DNA of 64,000 bases from Oscheius dolichura (taxonomy: Eukaryota > Nematoda > Chromadorea > Rhabditida > Rhabditidae), in contig OW051496.1 of assembly GCA_932521035.1 (NCBI GenBank), forward strand, positions 992,001 to 1,056,000, given 5' to 3'. The position numbers and the translations under genes were made by a program. Below the pieces are notes generated by a model, which saw nothing but the letters and a program-made list of their open reading frames with translations, ran no database searches and was not told the origin of the DNA. Shown here one piece after another: positions 31,300 to 44,452 of this stretch; within the stretch, counting starts at the first letter, position 1; every line of letters starts with the position of its first letter.

Positions 31300-31385
31300 A
31301 CCACAGCCAAAGAGCCACAACGACACGGCGTGTGAACTATGGCGGTCCCAAAAGAGCCACAGCGACGCGACGTGTGAACTGTGGC
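31300..31385 (+). repeat. Two palindromic repeat units with leader
   Basis: CCACAGCCAAAGA leader and two units separated by GGTCCCAAAAGA. Confidence 0.87.
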
Positions 31386-33360
31386 TTCCGTAAAAAGTTC
31401 AAGGCGATCCATTTATGGGAAATATGACCTTCCTGTGCATGCATTTTAGTTCTTTCACCATTTTGATGGCTAAACGTTCCGGGTTGGTCCCTCGATTTTG
31501 AAATTTTGTTCTCCCGCTCAGTCAGTGGCGCCATGACCACCTCCGCCGCCGATTCCGTAACGTGAGCCATGTTTTCTCGGGGAGACTAGTGTGGCTTTTG
31601 CGTGTGTGTGCAATCGATGAACTGACCATCACAGTCCACCGGCCAGATGGTGGTAATCCGTGTATATTTGTTAGGTCGGCCAGGAGGAGAGAAGGAGAGA
31701 AAGAGACCCATACACACACAGCTGGACAAACCAGCTCACCCCATTAATTGTACATAGATGATCAGAAATCATCGGACAGCTCCCCGACAAGGTGGACACA
31801 ATGTTAGCTCTTGTCCCCCTCTCGGTCTCTCTCTCTCTGTCTCACATCTCGTGTAACTCAAGAAGAGGAAGAGTGCACTTTTGATCTTATGAGCCAGACA
31901 GCTTGGCGAGAGTGACGGCCAAAAGGCAAGGAGGTCCTCTGTTCATCATAAAGAGGGTGTGTGAGAGGTGTAACGGCCAAGTCGGATCATATTACTACAG
32001 GAAAAAGAGTGGCCTCGCCTGTTGGGATTTGTCTTTTGATCGCAGGAAAAAGATCTGTGTCTCAGTTTTACCTTTTTCTGGAAGTGATCCTTCTCTGCAA
32101 ATTTTGGCGTGATAAGCGATTTTGGCGTGACAAGCGATTGAAGTGTCATTATGAGATGAAAAAGAACTGGCTAAAGAAGGACAGTTGAAACATTTTAGGG
32201 CGACCCAAATATCGAAAAAGCTATGCTAACTAATGTACTGGAACGACAAAATGGTCAATGAAAACATCCACTAGTTTTATTGAGAATTTATCTATCTAAC
32301 CTCAAATTCATTTTATAAAATTTTATCAAGAAATAAAAAATTGACTAAAGAAGGGCAGTAAAAACATCTACGAGTCAGTTACTGCCCGGGAACCACGGCA
32401 ACTTGTGCTGTTGAGAAATCATAGTGAGAAGAAGACTAAAAGAACTGTATTTAGGATTTATCTATTCTGCCTGGAACAGTTTTTGTTTTAAAAAAACTAG
32501 CTTTTGGGATGAAAGAACGTTTTTTGTATGGTTTAGTTTGCTGTTTTGCTTCTCTGATATAAGAAATTTTTTATAAGGCGGATTATTCGTTGTCATCTTC
32601 GTCGTTACTATAGTTTCTTGCAACTTTTAGATTTGTTGTTGTTGTTGCAAAGAGATTTGAATTAAATTTAGGAAGAGGATGTACGACAAACATCAAAAGA
32701 GGAACCAACTTTTGTAAAAGTTTTATTAGGTGTTTATCAACCCCAACTGGAACATTAGATTTGCTTGATTTATCGTTTATCGTTGGAATGAAGAGAAACT
32801 TATATTCACCGCTTTATTTTTTATAAAACATTATAATATACACCTTTTCTGAAATTTAGCAGTAGATTTTTCAATGGACCTTTCAAATGGTTCATGTTCA
32901 ATTTGCTCTGATAGAATTGATCTGATTCCTGATCATCTCTCTTCTTCTTACAGGCGTGTGACGTCGTTTGGGAGAGAACAAACACTCCAATACAAAGAAT
33001 AAGATGTTCCTAAGCGGGGAGAGACGAGCAGCACATCGGAGAGAGAGAAAAAAAATACACGGAAACGACGTGTAAACATTATTAGTAAAAACGAAACTGT
33101 ACTTTCTTTTTCCAATTTGATCCCTGAATATAAGAATGTTTTTTTTCTTCTGTTTTCTGTCTTGAACCCTGCGTTCCTGATAAGCCATCCTATCAATTCT
33201 AGGGTGTTTACTTCGGTTTAGGACCCTCTTCTTTCATCTTCTCTGCAAATTTAGAGCTGTTTACCGGTTGATAAGAATGTTTTTTTGAGTTCAGCCCAAC
33301 GAGGATCATGAAAAGAGCAAAAAATGAGCTAAAGAAGGCTAATTGGAACATTCTAGGATA

Positions 33361-33464
33361 GCCACAATTAGACAGCGAAAGAGCCACAACGACACGGGGG
33401 TGTGAACTGTGGCGGTTCCCAAAGAGCCACCGCAACACAGCGTGTGAACTGTCTAACTGTGGCT
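33361..33464 (+). repeat. Two palindromic repeat units with leader and trailer
   Basis: GCCACAATTAGACAGCGAAA leader, two units, then CTGTCTAACTGTGGC, the leader's own complement, closing the block as a larger palindrome. Confidence 0.87.
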
Positions 33465-34409
33465 CTGCTCATCCTCTGGTAATCCAACTTTTTTTCTCGT
33501 GAATTATTGTTGTTCCCCTCAACTACTGGACCGTTTCTCCTCGTTTCAAGTGTTGACATTAGACTCTAACGGAACTCGCTTGCATTCTTTTTTCCACTGC
33601 GTAAAAAAGAGCAAACTGCAGAACACAGTGGTGGAGCCGCTCACAACAGTGAGAGAAAGCACGGCACCGAGAGAGAGGCTGAAGAAGAGATGGAGAACAA
33701 TTTAGTTTCCTGGGAGCAAAATTTGCATAGTATTCGATGTCCGACTGCCGTGATTGAATTTCACCAGTCCCCCGCTTTTTTTCTCCATTTCAAATGGACA
33801 GGAAAAAGAAGGTGGAAGATCGGGGGGATTTCTTGTCCCCAATTAGTCTTTAGTCACCCGCGCGTACAAGGAAATTCGGCCGGACCGGGAGAGTGAAGAC
33901 CCTGTTTGAATTACAATTTGGGACACATGTTGTCAACTGCGGTCAGTCAATGTTGACATCCGTTGACGTGCAGGTTTTAAAAAGATTTACGGCTTAAAAT
34001 ATGACTAGACAGGTCAAAATATGACTATTCCCTGCCGGTTCCAGTTGTTCCTCAATAAATGGCTCGATGAACTCTCTCCATGAAAAACTAAACACTCTCT
34101 CGCCCTCTCTCTGACGTTAAAATGTCAATCATTCTGTTTTGTTTTGACTGGGTGGCAAAATGTCTATGTGTACTATTCGGACGGCTGCAAGCGGAGGGGG
34201 ATTTTTTAATGTTATGACTCTCCGGCACATGTTGAAAACAGAGAAATTAGTCCCCAGCATAATCGGCGCAACTCTAGACAAAAAGTACACACATTTTTGG
34301 CCGATAGTCCCTGCTAACAAGATGATGGATGATGGAGAAAGTATCACAATTGAAGTGACAGCTGCTTCCGGGTGGTCGGGATACTAATTAAAACTGAACT
34401 TCAGAACGA

Positions 34410-34453
34410 CACAGTTTACACGCCGTGTCGTTGTGGCTCTTCCGCTGTCTAGC
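34410..34453 (-). repeat. Palindromic repeat unit with leader
   Basis: Reverse unit ending in TTCCGCTGTCTAGC. First of three loci within 515 bp. Confidence 0.82.
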
Positions 34454-34552
34454 TACCTATCGAATTGGAGAGATAACATCAAAATTCAGGCGGCAGATGC
34501 TTCCGGATGGTTGAATTCTGATTAATTTGGCCTGGGAAATGAATTTGGGACA

Positions 34553-34597
34553 GCCACAGTTCACACGCCACATCGTGCTGGCTCTTTGACTGTGGCG
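34553..34597 (-). repeat. Palindromic repeat unit, worn centre
   Basis: GCCACAGTTCACACGCCACA...GCTGGCTCTTTGACTGTGGC. The right arm of the unit is degraded. Confidence 0.75.
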
Positions 34598-34873
34598 AAG
34601 TAAATCTTTAATTTTCTGGTGAAAGAAAAGGGGGTTTCTCCTGTTTCATTAATTCTTTTTATACCTCCCGCTAGAATATTTTCTACTGGAGCTTTTCCAT
34701 TTCTTACAAATTTCTTCAACTTCATCGTAGTAGAATTTTGTTCTGGTTCCTCTTATGATTTATAGGAGTGGTGATCGTGATCGAATATATTCCTATTTTT
34801 ATATCAAATTATACAAAAAACCTGTAAACCCCGAGGGAACAGTGAAAGGAAACGTTTGCCTCTATTTTAGGAG

Positions 34874-34924
34874 TGCCACAATTCACACACCGTGTCGCTG
34901 TGGTTCTTCCGCTGTCTAACTGTG
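34874..34924 (-). repeat. Palindromic repeat unit with leader
   Basis: GCCACAATTCACACACCG...GCTGTGG, then CTTCCGCTGTCTAACTGTG. Confidence 0.83.
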
Positions 34925-37036
34925 TTTGGATAAAAATAGGCCTGGATGACTTTTTTCTCCGTCAGAGATCATATATTTCCCCTCCCCTAGTTGAATTAAC
35001 TTTCCATCTCCGTAATTAGCTTCTCTCCTCTGTTTTCTTCCCGACTATTTCCAGTCCCCCGGCTGTTACATGTTGCTATTGTTATTCTGGTGTTGTCCTC
35101 TGCCCCTCATTAGCATTCCCGGTCTCCGCTCGTCCATCGTCGGTAACACGACGCGTGCCCCTTGTCTAAGCTCCTCATTAAAAGCCAATAATTGACGTCA
35201 TTGCCAAAAGAGGAGCGGTCGAGAGAGCAGCAGCCTCGAGTAAGCAAAAGCGGACCCCGTGTCGAACGGTCAGAGACAGAGGAAAGCCACTTATGCGCCG
35301 TAGAATATGCTAACGAGGTGATATATTTGGTCAGCCGTGTTTGTCGCCTATCTCCGCTTCTGCTGGTTGATCTTTTGACTCTCCCCCAGCAGTCAGCACA
35401 ACAAGGGCCGGTAGCTTTAGTCTCTAACTCTCTTTCTCGGTTGTCGCTCCTTCCATATCTCTTCCAGGACGGGAAGTGTTCAAGCGGAAAACGATTCCCA
35501 ATCTACTCCACTTCCAGACGGACGGGGGTGGTTGGATTGCAAAGGTCCAGGTGGTGGTCAATTAACACGGGAAGAAAAAGGCTAGTAGAGGTAGCTAAAT
35601 TTTCAAATTCGAGATACTGGAAACACGGGAAACGGAAAAATGTTGAGCTCTTGAGGTGGAGTTACTAAAGATGCTTTTTATTGGGAACTTATCTAGGCTA
35701 GATGGAACATTTTGAGGCCATTTCAAAGTTATTAGAGGGATTTTGCTCTAGTTATTAGCTGTTCTGCTTTCTACATAAAGATTCATAGAATTCAAAAAGA
35801 TTAGTTACATAGGCTTAGGCACCAGGTATTTCTTGTTCAAACTATGAAACATTCTTGTATGATTTTCCCATTTCCTTTTATAGCTGAAAAGTATCTGATA
35901 CCACAAGAATAAATAAATGTTTTAGCAGAAATTTATGCAGGCTAGATGGAACACTAAATATCGTTTTATAGAAATTTGACCGAGAAGGAGAACACTTCTC
36001 CACTTTTTCTGTTGTTCCCCCCATAAATATTTCGAGAATTCAAGAAGAGATGTTGGTTTATTTTTCTTTAGGCGCCCTTGTAATATTTGTTTTTTTCTTC
36101 CTTTCCAGTCGAAAAACGTCAAGTCTGTGACCATCTGCCCCTCTTTTCATCTGCAATCCTCTTTTAAAAGATCGACTACACTAGAAAGGAAAAGAGAGGA
36201 AAGAGGCAAATCATCCATATGGCGTGACTCTTTGTCCGTAAAGATCACCATGTTGCAACTTTTTTTTCGGGGATTCTCTCCACTCAAAAACTCTATTCAA
36301 TAGAGAGGAAAGGTTGATTTCTTTGAATTTCTTCACGTAGCAGGGTAGAGTTATATTTTGGGAGAAAACCCCCCTTGCAGTGGTTCGAGTCTCCTTGAGT
36401 CTGAGAAAATTGATACTTCCCAGTTTTTTCCCATTGACTTTGGGAGTGTAACTCGTTTCCGACAAGCTGATACACCAAGGGGCAGAGGAGGCCAGGTGGG
36501 CAGGTGCCCCGTGTCGTTTCCTTTTCGGCACTACTTTTAATGGCAATGAATGAGAGAGAAATCTAATAAAAACCATCTGCACCGGCCTCCCATCTGGCTC
36601 CCCTCCCTGTCCATTTTTTCTCGGACAGGACCACCGGCGGAGAGCGAGAGAATTGTAAATCTGCCACTCGGATCGGATGATGCAAGACAGTCAGCGGCGG
36701 GAAGCCCCCTCTCCCTCGGTCTCGATTAATCTATTACAGTAGCAGAGGGAGAAATGATGTCACAGACGAGACTGGAGAAGAGAAGAAGAGCACAGCAGGG
36801 GGTTAAGTGGCCACTGTGTCTTCGTTGTGCCTTCTTTTTTGTATCAATAGACGACGGCAAAGGAAAGAAAGCAAGATCGATGTCTCTTTTGTCTCGCTTT
36901 TGCAAATAGCAGCAATTTTGCGAAATAAAACTGTACAAGCGGAAATAATATTATTATTGCTCAACATAATGAAATAGAGATTAGTTTAAAATATAAAAAG
37001 CTTCAATAGAACTAGAGAGATTCAAGTTTTCTGTAA

Positions 37037-37078
37037 GACAGCAAGAGAGCCACAACGACACGGCTCGTGAACTGTGAC
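37037..37078 (+). repeat. Palindromic repeat unit, shortened
   Basis: Leader remnant GACAGCAAGA and a unit with GGCTCGTGAACTGTGAC. Confidence 0.78.
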
Positions 37079-38202
37079 CCGTGTTTTTTTCGGTATTTCC
37101 TAGCTACTTTCGTTTTTTTCATAATTTGAACCAAAAAATTCGGACTCTAAAGACTGATAAAGTAATATCGCAATTGAAATGGATGAATTGAAGAAATAAT
37201 CACAGTAAAACTATAGAAATTCAATTTTTCTGGTAGAATGCAGGACAATAGCCGCTTTTCTTCCCTTCCCCCACTTTTTAAACGTTTTTCCCTCAACAAT
37301 TTGATCTCACAGCTGGTGTGAAAGACAACGGCGCATTAATCCATCAGATCTTGTGTCAATTTCACAGCCATTTCAATTTTTCAAAGAGAGGGATCTCTCT
37401 CTCCCGCTCCCTGTTGTCTCTGGCCTCTCTCCCGGTTACAACTCAATGAGTATCAGCTGCTCTTCGCACGTCATCCATTATTAATCCAAGACGACCACGA
37501 GAAGGAGCGAAGAGGAGAGGAGCAAACCGTCAGGGTGGTCGCCTTCTTTTCCTTTGATGGTAACCGCCTCATCCATATAATTACGAGCTCTCTCCTGTGA
37601 ATATAGAACCCAGTCGATCTCTGATCCCCTCTCAATTGGAAAGCACACAAGGCAAGGCACCCCATCACCACTATAGGGGAGGGGGTTGTCTTCCGTGCTG
37701 GTCGTCGTCGTCGGTCAATTGTCCCGCCGGCCGTGCGCAACTCCCACGACGGCTTAATTGCCGCTTTCGGCTAGGTTTCTTTGTCTCTCCTTGAGCGAGC
37801 AACACGCCATCAGCAGGCCAGGAGACTATCAAATATAAGAGAAAGAGGCAGTATATTTGGCATCACTCGGAGGCCACGAGAGGTTATATTCAATAGCCAT
37901 TACATGACAGATGACAAGGGGGCTCAGGAGGGGGTTATTACACCTGGATGGATGGATGTCAAGGGTTACTCCTAGTTTGGTCTGTTTTTTAGCAATCTAG
38001 GGGACCGATTAGTATAGATTTTCCTGGAGACAATAAAATATTTCACCGAAATCCAATACAATCCACTCTTACTGCATTGAATTTCCAAAGAAAAAGGTAA
38101 GGTACAACTAGTACAACAACATTTTCGAAAGAATATAAAAGGAGTTCCTGAAACAGAAGAGAATCCCTCTGGAAAATATCCCTACAAATTGAAAATTTTA
38201 AC

Positions 38203-38283
38203 AGCCACAGCCAGTGAGCCACAACGACACGGCGTGTGAACTATGGCGAACCTAAAAGAGCCTCAACGGGGTGTAAACTATGG
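38203..38283 (+). repeat. Palindromic repeat, one full and one decayed unit
   Basis: GCCACAGCCAGTGAGCC leader, one unit ending ACTATGGC, then a worn second unit with CAACGGGGTGTAAACTATGG. Confidence 0.8.
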
Positions 38284-39785
38284 AAAATCTTTCATTTTCA
38301 CATTTTTGGGAATTTTTCATAATTTGAGGTAAAAAGAAAGTCCCTCGGCCGAGTTTCCAAGCAACTGGAAGGTTTACTCTCCTCTTCGCACCAAACTACA
38401 GCCATTCTATTGTATTCTCGTGTTGCGAAGATCGTCTACTCCTCCCGTATGCAAATACGTCCTCCCCTTGTGTCCTTTGACCGTGGTTGACCTTCTTTAT
38501 TCGACAAAATAAGCCCAGCTATACACAAAATCCTACAGTAATACATAGAATGTAATTTTGGGATTTTTAGGTCCCATCACGGGGGGAAAACGTTCCCTTT
38601 CCCAGTATTCTGCCGTCTTCTATAATTTCTTGGGAGAGAAAGAGATTGTGAAAACCTGAATCTCTCTGTCGCTCACTCTTCCATCTCTCTCTCTCCACAG
38701 CCAAAGCTGCGGCTGAAAATTGGCGTGTCCTTCAATTTGGAGTGCGTGAGAACATGCAACCACCATCTCATCCGCTTGGCCTATTCTTCGTCCCGGTCCC
38801 CTTTACCACTCATCTTCCGATTTTCTGTAGCATGTTCCGGGATAGAGGGAGGAGGGCAATTTGCCGCTCCAGTGGATTTGGAGGGAAAATAATGGAAAAT
38901 CCCCCATCCTTTTCAGAAGAGAGACAGACGAGGAAGAACCGTGGCTGTCACTTTGTCACCGGCTGACCGATGCCTCCCGATTTCATTGGATGATACGGGC
39001 CGAGAGGAGAGGGGCAAAAGCTCGGGATGGCAATTGGATAGCTGCCACCTGGGACTTCCTGGCTCTGTTGCTTCTCCGAGTCCCCGGGCTGTTGCCCTGT
39101 TGGCCAATCAAGAGATTGAGAAGAGGAAATTGGCCACATTTTTCAGAGATTGGCTAGAGAGATATCCAGCAGCTGAAATCAAAAGATTACTGTAGTCGTT
39201 TATAAATACTTCACTTTGGAGAGGAAATTTAATTATTTCTCCCCCAACCGGAAGAGCCTCCCTAGTTCGGCTGTTGCTCTGGCTGGCTGTCCCAATTCAT
39301 TCCGTCTCCCTCTCTTCCCCCAAATAGCCCTGGAGAGCTTGAAAAATTCAAGCGTGAAAGCTCTAAAGTTCAAAAGGTCCTCCACCCCGGCCGGAACAAT
39401 AATATTTTGAATAGGGCTCCCCCGGCTGGCCTCCTGGTTTCTCACGTAGACAGCTGCTGCTACTGCTGGTAGAGAGGGCGCCCGCGCGGTCTCCCCAAGG
39501 GTTTCCTATTTTGGACGAGTGGTTCTTTGATGCGGAGAGAGGAGGATGTTGGGTGGGGGCTACCACCTGGTCCGGCCGGGCCTATCCCTCTTCTGTCCTG
39601 TCTACTACACTGATTTATGGGGAATTAACGCGGGCTCCTTTGTTAGAGAGCGATCCAAGGAGAGAATAAAGAGGAAATTCCACACAAGGAACGAAGAAAG
39701 AGAGCCTAGAATTTGTAAATAACAGCTTATATCCAGGGGGTGAAACTGAGAAAATATCTAGGATTGGATATCGTCAGGAATTACG

Positions 39786-39872
39786 AGCCACAGTTCACAC
39801 GCCGTGTCGCTGTGACTCTTTTTGAACCGCCACAGTTCACACGCTGTGTCGTTGTGGCTCCTCTTGCTGTGG
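39786..39872 (-). repeat. Two palindromic repeat units
   Basis: Two reverse units separated by TTTTTGAACC, with a short CTTGCTGTGG tail. Confidence 0.88.
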
Positions 39873-40587
39873 TAGAACGTCCTTCCAGAAACATTTTACC
39901 AGACTAAAAAAGTCTATTATTCCCGCTTTTTTTTGCCAGTCCCTGAATTTCAACGAATTTTTCAACTGATCCCAGACCATATTTGCTCCCAAAACGTTCC
40001 AAGTTTGGTTGACTTTCTAATCCCTAACCTCGTGCCATTCTTCCCCTTTCCAATACAAAAGTTTACCTATAGAGTCTCGTGGCCCGGGAGACTCCATACT
40101 CAACAGAAGTGTGATGCCGGTTCTTTGTCACTTCCATGGCCAAATAAGTGGAAGGGACAGGCAGGGAGAAAGTCCCCCCTCCCCTGTTTACCTTGTCTGC
40201 CTGGGTGGTCTTCCATCTCTCTCTCACTCTCTCACTCCTCGTTGCCTATGTACTTAGCGATGAGCTCCCCCCACACACAGAGGAGAGTTGAAAGAGAGAC
40301 CTGGCGTGCCTGTGTATGAGAGCAGAGTGGGAGTTGAATTTCAGCCTAGAGGGTAAACCCCAATGGGAAAGGAAGGAGCGAAAATGGAATTGTGTCTCTC
40401 TCCGTGCCCCGTTTGTGTGGTTGGTGGCTTGAGGTCATTAATCAAGGGAATGAGTCAGTCGACGGAGTAAACAGCAACCGGATATGGGCAATGGACGCCG
40501 ACGGAGTGGACTATGAAGTCAAAGGCTAAGGAAGTAGTGATACATCCGTTTCAAATGCCATTAGACAGTAGGAAAAGGACAAAAGAC

Positions 40588-40692
40588 CGCCACAGTGCAC
40601 ACACCGTGCCGCTGTGGCTTTTTTGGAACCGCCACAGTTCATACGCCGTGTCGCTGTGGCTCTCTCTCTCTCTCTCTCTCTCTGCTGTGGCG
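40588..40692 (-). repeat. Two palindromic repeat units fused to a (CT)n run
   Basis: Two reverse units; the spacer before the final GCTGTGGC is an uninterrupted CT microsatellite at about 40660-40683. Confidence 0.87.
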
Positions 40693-41386
40693 AGAATGTC
40701 ATTTTTTGTCTTTTCTAGGAATTTTCCTGCAGCGGTTCAAGACACCTGCCCATCCATTTTCTTTTTCTACCTTCTGCCTTTGCCAGCTGACCATACACTT
40801 TTGCTCAACTTTTTCTAACCCACGAGAGAATTTACAGCCGTCCAAAAGTTATTCTTTCTCTCAGGGTATCATCCTCTCTGTTCTGCTGGCCTTATGACCT
40901 TGGTAGGACGGAAAAAACGGCGCTGAGATCGGGGTGAGAAGAAAGGGCCAGAGTCTTCTAGAAGACGATTTAAATCCGGCTGAAGGTTACTGTAAACGGG
41001 AAAAGGCTGGGATTTTTGACCATTTCCCGCCGGTGTGCCCTTATTTCATTTTATTGAGATCCTCTGATGCATAACTGAATATGCCACCCATATATATAGG
41101 AAGGGAATAGGCCATATTATATCCCCCCGACAATGTGCATGTGCCAGGTCCTCATCTCCTTTGTTCTTTGGTCAGCTGTGGCCGGCTGGGGCGCGCGATG
41201 AGCCAAGAGGGAAGAGAGTGAACGAGAGAGATGGTAGTTAGAATGCATAACGACGGTCACGGAGAGGAGAGATATCCATGAGAGAAGGAATGATGAGTGA
41301 AGGAAGCGATGAGAATATTTATAAGCCGTACACTGGTCAGAGATCTATTTGTGGCTCGAGGACTACAGCTGGGGGAAAAATAGAGG

Positions 41387-41416
41387 CTCACAGTTCACAC
41401 GCCGTGTCGTTGTGGC
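41387..41416 (-). repeat. Palindromic repeat unit
   Basis: Single reverse unit, left arm worn to GCTCACAG. Confidence 0.82.
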
Positions 41417-41911
41417 TTCACTTTACCGTACAAACCGTCCCTGAATCATGTTTGATCTCATTTCATTCTATTTTATCTCCTATTCGAAACATTTTACTCT
41501 TCGCTGCCTTTTGAATAGATGTTGACAGCTTTACGCTTTTCTCTTTTTTTTTCACCCTTTCAACTCAATCATCCTCTTTTCATAGAAAATCTTATCCCCT
41601 TCTGACGTCCGGATTTATAATTAGCCCACCCGTCGGCTACCAATAAGACTTCCCGACTCTCTTTTGCAGCAAATTTAAGCTCCCCATCCGTAGAGGGATA
41701 TTCGATGCGGAAGTGCTCCTTCTTCTCTCCTTTACTAAAATTGCAATCAACACATCTTTTCTGAGAGATCAGATTAGCGAGGAAGACGGAGGAAAGCCGT
41801 TGCATCAAAGTGCAAAATGTCTTCTGGGAGCAGAGATTCCTTCCTGTTTTGGTGGAAGTAGAAAACCAGATTTTATAAATCGCTGGTACGCGTGCATCTT
41901 TTTTTCTTACA

Positions 41912-41957
41912 ACCACAGCAAATAAGCCACAACGACACGGCGTGTGAACTGTGGCGC
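41912..41957 (+). repeat. Palindromic repeat unit with leader
   Basis: ACCACAGCAAATAAGCC leader and one near-consensus unit. Confidence 0.87.
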
Positions 41958-43576
41958 TGCCGGCACTTTTTTCCTGTCTTCCCCAGAAAAGGTGCGAAGA
42001 GACAACGACGCCGATCAGAATTACACTCTCTTTGGCAAGGAAAATGAGAGTAACCAGTCTTGTTTTACACCAGAAACTTTCTCTCTCTCCCCGGTTCCCA
42101 TTTAGAGGGAGGGTAATGATCTTTTGACAGGGCTGGCTGGCTGGTTGACTGTATCTGGAGAGAGACAGAGACCGGGACGGGGGCCTAATTAGGCTGCCCG
42201 GGGAGAAAGGTCGCCACCTCTTGTGTGCTGGGCCAATACGCAGTTCCCTTAACCTTTTCCGGGACAAGACGGATGGATAGACGGATGATTTGGTGTGAGA
42301 ACGCTAACAATGTGCCGTAATCGGACCGTCACACCTGTCACAGGAGGGGGTTAGTCCCGGATCGGAGATCATTATTCAAGATATGATGGTACACCTGCCT
42401 GGCTAAATACAATCTCTCTCTTACGGCCCCCGGCCCCGGCCAACCCGCCGTCCCCCATGGGAATTGGTCTTTTGATTTCTCTTCCTTCCTTTTTGGATCC
42501 GTAAATCTGATTTTGGCAGAGATTCGTCGAGCATGGATGGCAGGCGCCAGCTAGCGGCAACAGCGGCAAATTTGTGTACGGATCAGAGGGCAAAGAATAG
42601 AGAATTAGCCTGATAAATCTGCTAATTGAATGGAGTTATTACGCGGTTGCTGGCGATGGAAAGATTTCTAGAGATAATTTAGGTTTCAGGGAAGATATAA
42701 AGGTTAAACAAATGAATCTAAAGCTGATTGTCCAGCAACTATCAATGGAAGTGGAGAATTTAGCACTAGAGCGCAGTTATCAGCCATAAGAGCTGCTGGA
42801 AAAGAAAAATTCGGGGAAAATCAAATTTTCTCGCGGTTATGATTTTTTTTTTGGTTATAGGGAAGCCATAAAGAGGATAGAAAACAAAATGAAGGCAATG
42901 GTACTCTGGTCATATGGATGGCATAAAAACAGTTGGGTTTGATGATCATGTTTGACGTCCCACGTTATTTCTCAAAAATGAGCATTCCTTCAAAAATTAG
43001 TAAGGGAGCGCGATTACGAGTAATTTATCCAGGCCAGAGCGGAAGAGTAACCCATTTCCTTCTTTACCATTATTTGTGTTTATTCCATTTTTAAATAACT
43101 TTCTTTACTTGTTTCTCTTCGATTCGAGCGGGTTGTCGTCTATCTTATTGGCAGCTATCCAATAAGCCCCACCACCCGACAGATAAGATCTCTCCTTCCA
43201 TAAAATATTTACCACCAGATATTTTCCTATACCTCCTCCGGCCTTTTTATTCCCACCTCCATCTATATTCTCCTCTCGTATTTTGTTGTTTACGTCTACA
43301 ACAATGTTGCCCCCTCGGAACAACATTAATTTCGGCCGGGGTCGGTCGTCGCCGAGTGATCTCTCTCTCTCTCTCAGTCGCTACTACGCATCTGTCAATT
43401 TTGTTTACATTTTGGTCTCCCCAACAAAATGTGCTACCCAGAAAATTATGAAATGACTGGGGCGCAGAGAGAGATTTGAATCAGGGAGATGTCAGCGGGA
43501 TGAATCCTTCCTCTGACCTCTAGATGATTCAGGAAACTTCTCGGAAAGTGCCGATTTTCTCTCTAGAAGAACAACA

Positions 43577-43622
43577 GCCACAGCAGAGGCGCCACAGCGA
43601 CACGGCGTGTGAACTGTGGCGC
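43577..43622 (+). repeat. Palindromic repeat unit with leader
   Basis: GCCACAGCAGAGGC leader and one consensus unit. Confidence 0.88.
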
Positions 43623-44346
43623 CTAGAAAATCCTCGCTGTCATGAATTGCCGGTTTCAAACGGTGTTTAAAACATCAGGATCTTTCCTTGGTTCCCTCGT
43701 GTCGTCTCTGAAGGTCAAATTTAGATTGGCCGGGCTGGAAAACACCCCCACCTCGTGGTTTCAGGGGTTGTTTTATCTGTCGACCTGCAAGATAAACCCC
43801 TCAAAAAAGCGACGATTCTCCTCGGTCCTTTTAGTCGTAAACACGTGGTGGTGGTGTTGGTGGCGTGGAAGAAAATCAGTCAATAAGCATTCATCTTTTG
43901 AACGGGGGCAGCCCAAAAATTAGGAAAACAACAACGGCCTGCGGATGCGCCCCCTGCCAGGTGGTTGTTTTCCATTTTCTTCAACGGCCGGGCTGTGAGC
44001 AACATACGCGTACACACATCTGTGAAAGGGCCACATATTGTCTCTTTTTAGAGCGAAGAGAAGGAAAACGAAAATATAAGCAAGCTGGGGCTATTTTTAG
44101 CCGAGTTTTTTCACCTGGAAACAGTGTTATTTTGGCAGGGAATGGACAGTTTTAAAGATTCAACTATTTCTCTTCTCTCGCAATAGTGAGCAAATATTTA
44201 TAGCTGGACTATTGCTAAAATATTCTATTTTCAACTGGAAAATATTGGTTTTTGGGAGAGAGAGAGATAAAACGTAAACATGTGGCTTAAAATAGCGAGA
44301 AATTTAATGGTTCAGTGGTGATTTGAAGTCCAGACGAAGGTGCAAC

Positions 44347-44452
44347 CGCCACAGCAAGAGCGCCACAACGACATGGCGTGTGAACTGTGGCGGCCCTGGA
44401 TAAACGAGGCCAAGGACAAAGAGCCACAGAAACACGGCGTGTGAACTGTGGC
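44347..44452 (+). repeat. Two palindromic repeat units, spaced apart
   Basis: Two forward units separated by about 30 bp of unrelated sequence, with a CGCCACAGCAAGAGC leader. Confidence 0.87.

Noticed and set aside
40660-40683. CT dinucleotide run, with others near 44811, 48738 and 49709
   Set aside because: Ordinary microsatellites; only the one fused to a palindromic unit is mentioned.
41569-42267. 232-codon minus-strand ORF
   Set aside because: Its middle is a translation of a palindromic repeat unit (TVHTPCRCG), and the rest lacks protein-like character. Several other long ORFs in the window share this artefact.
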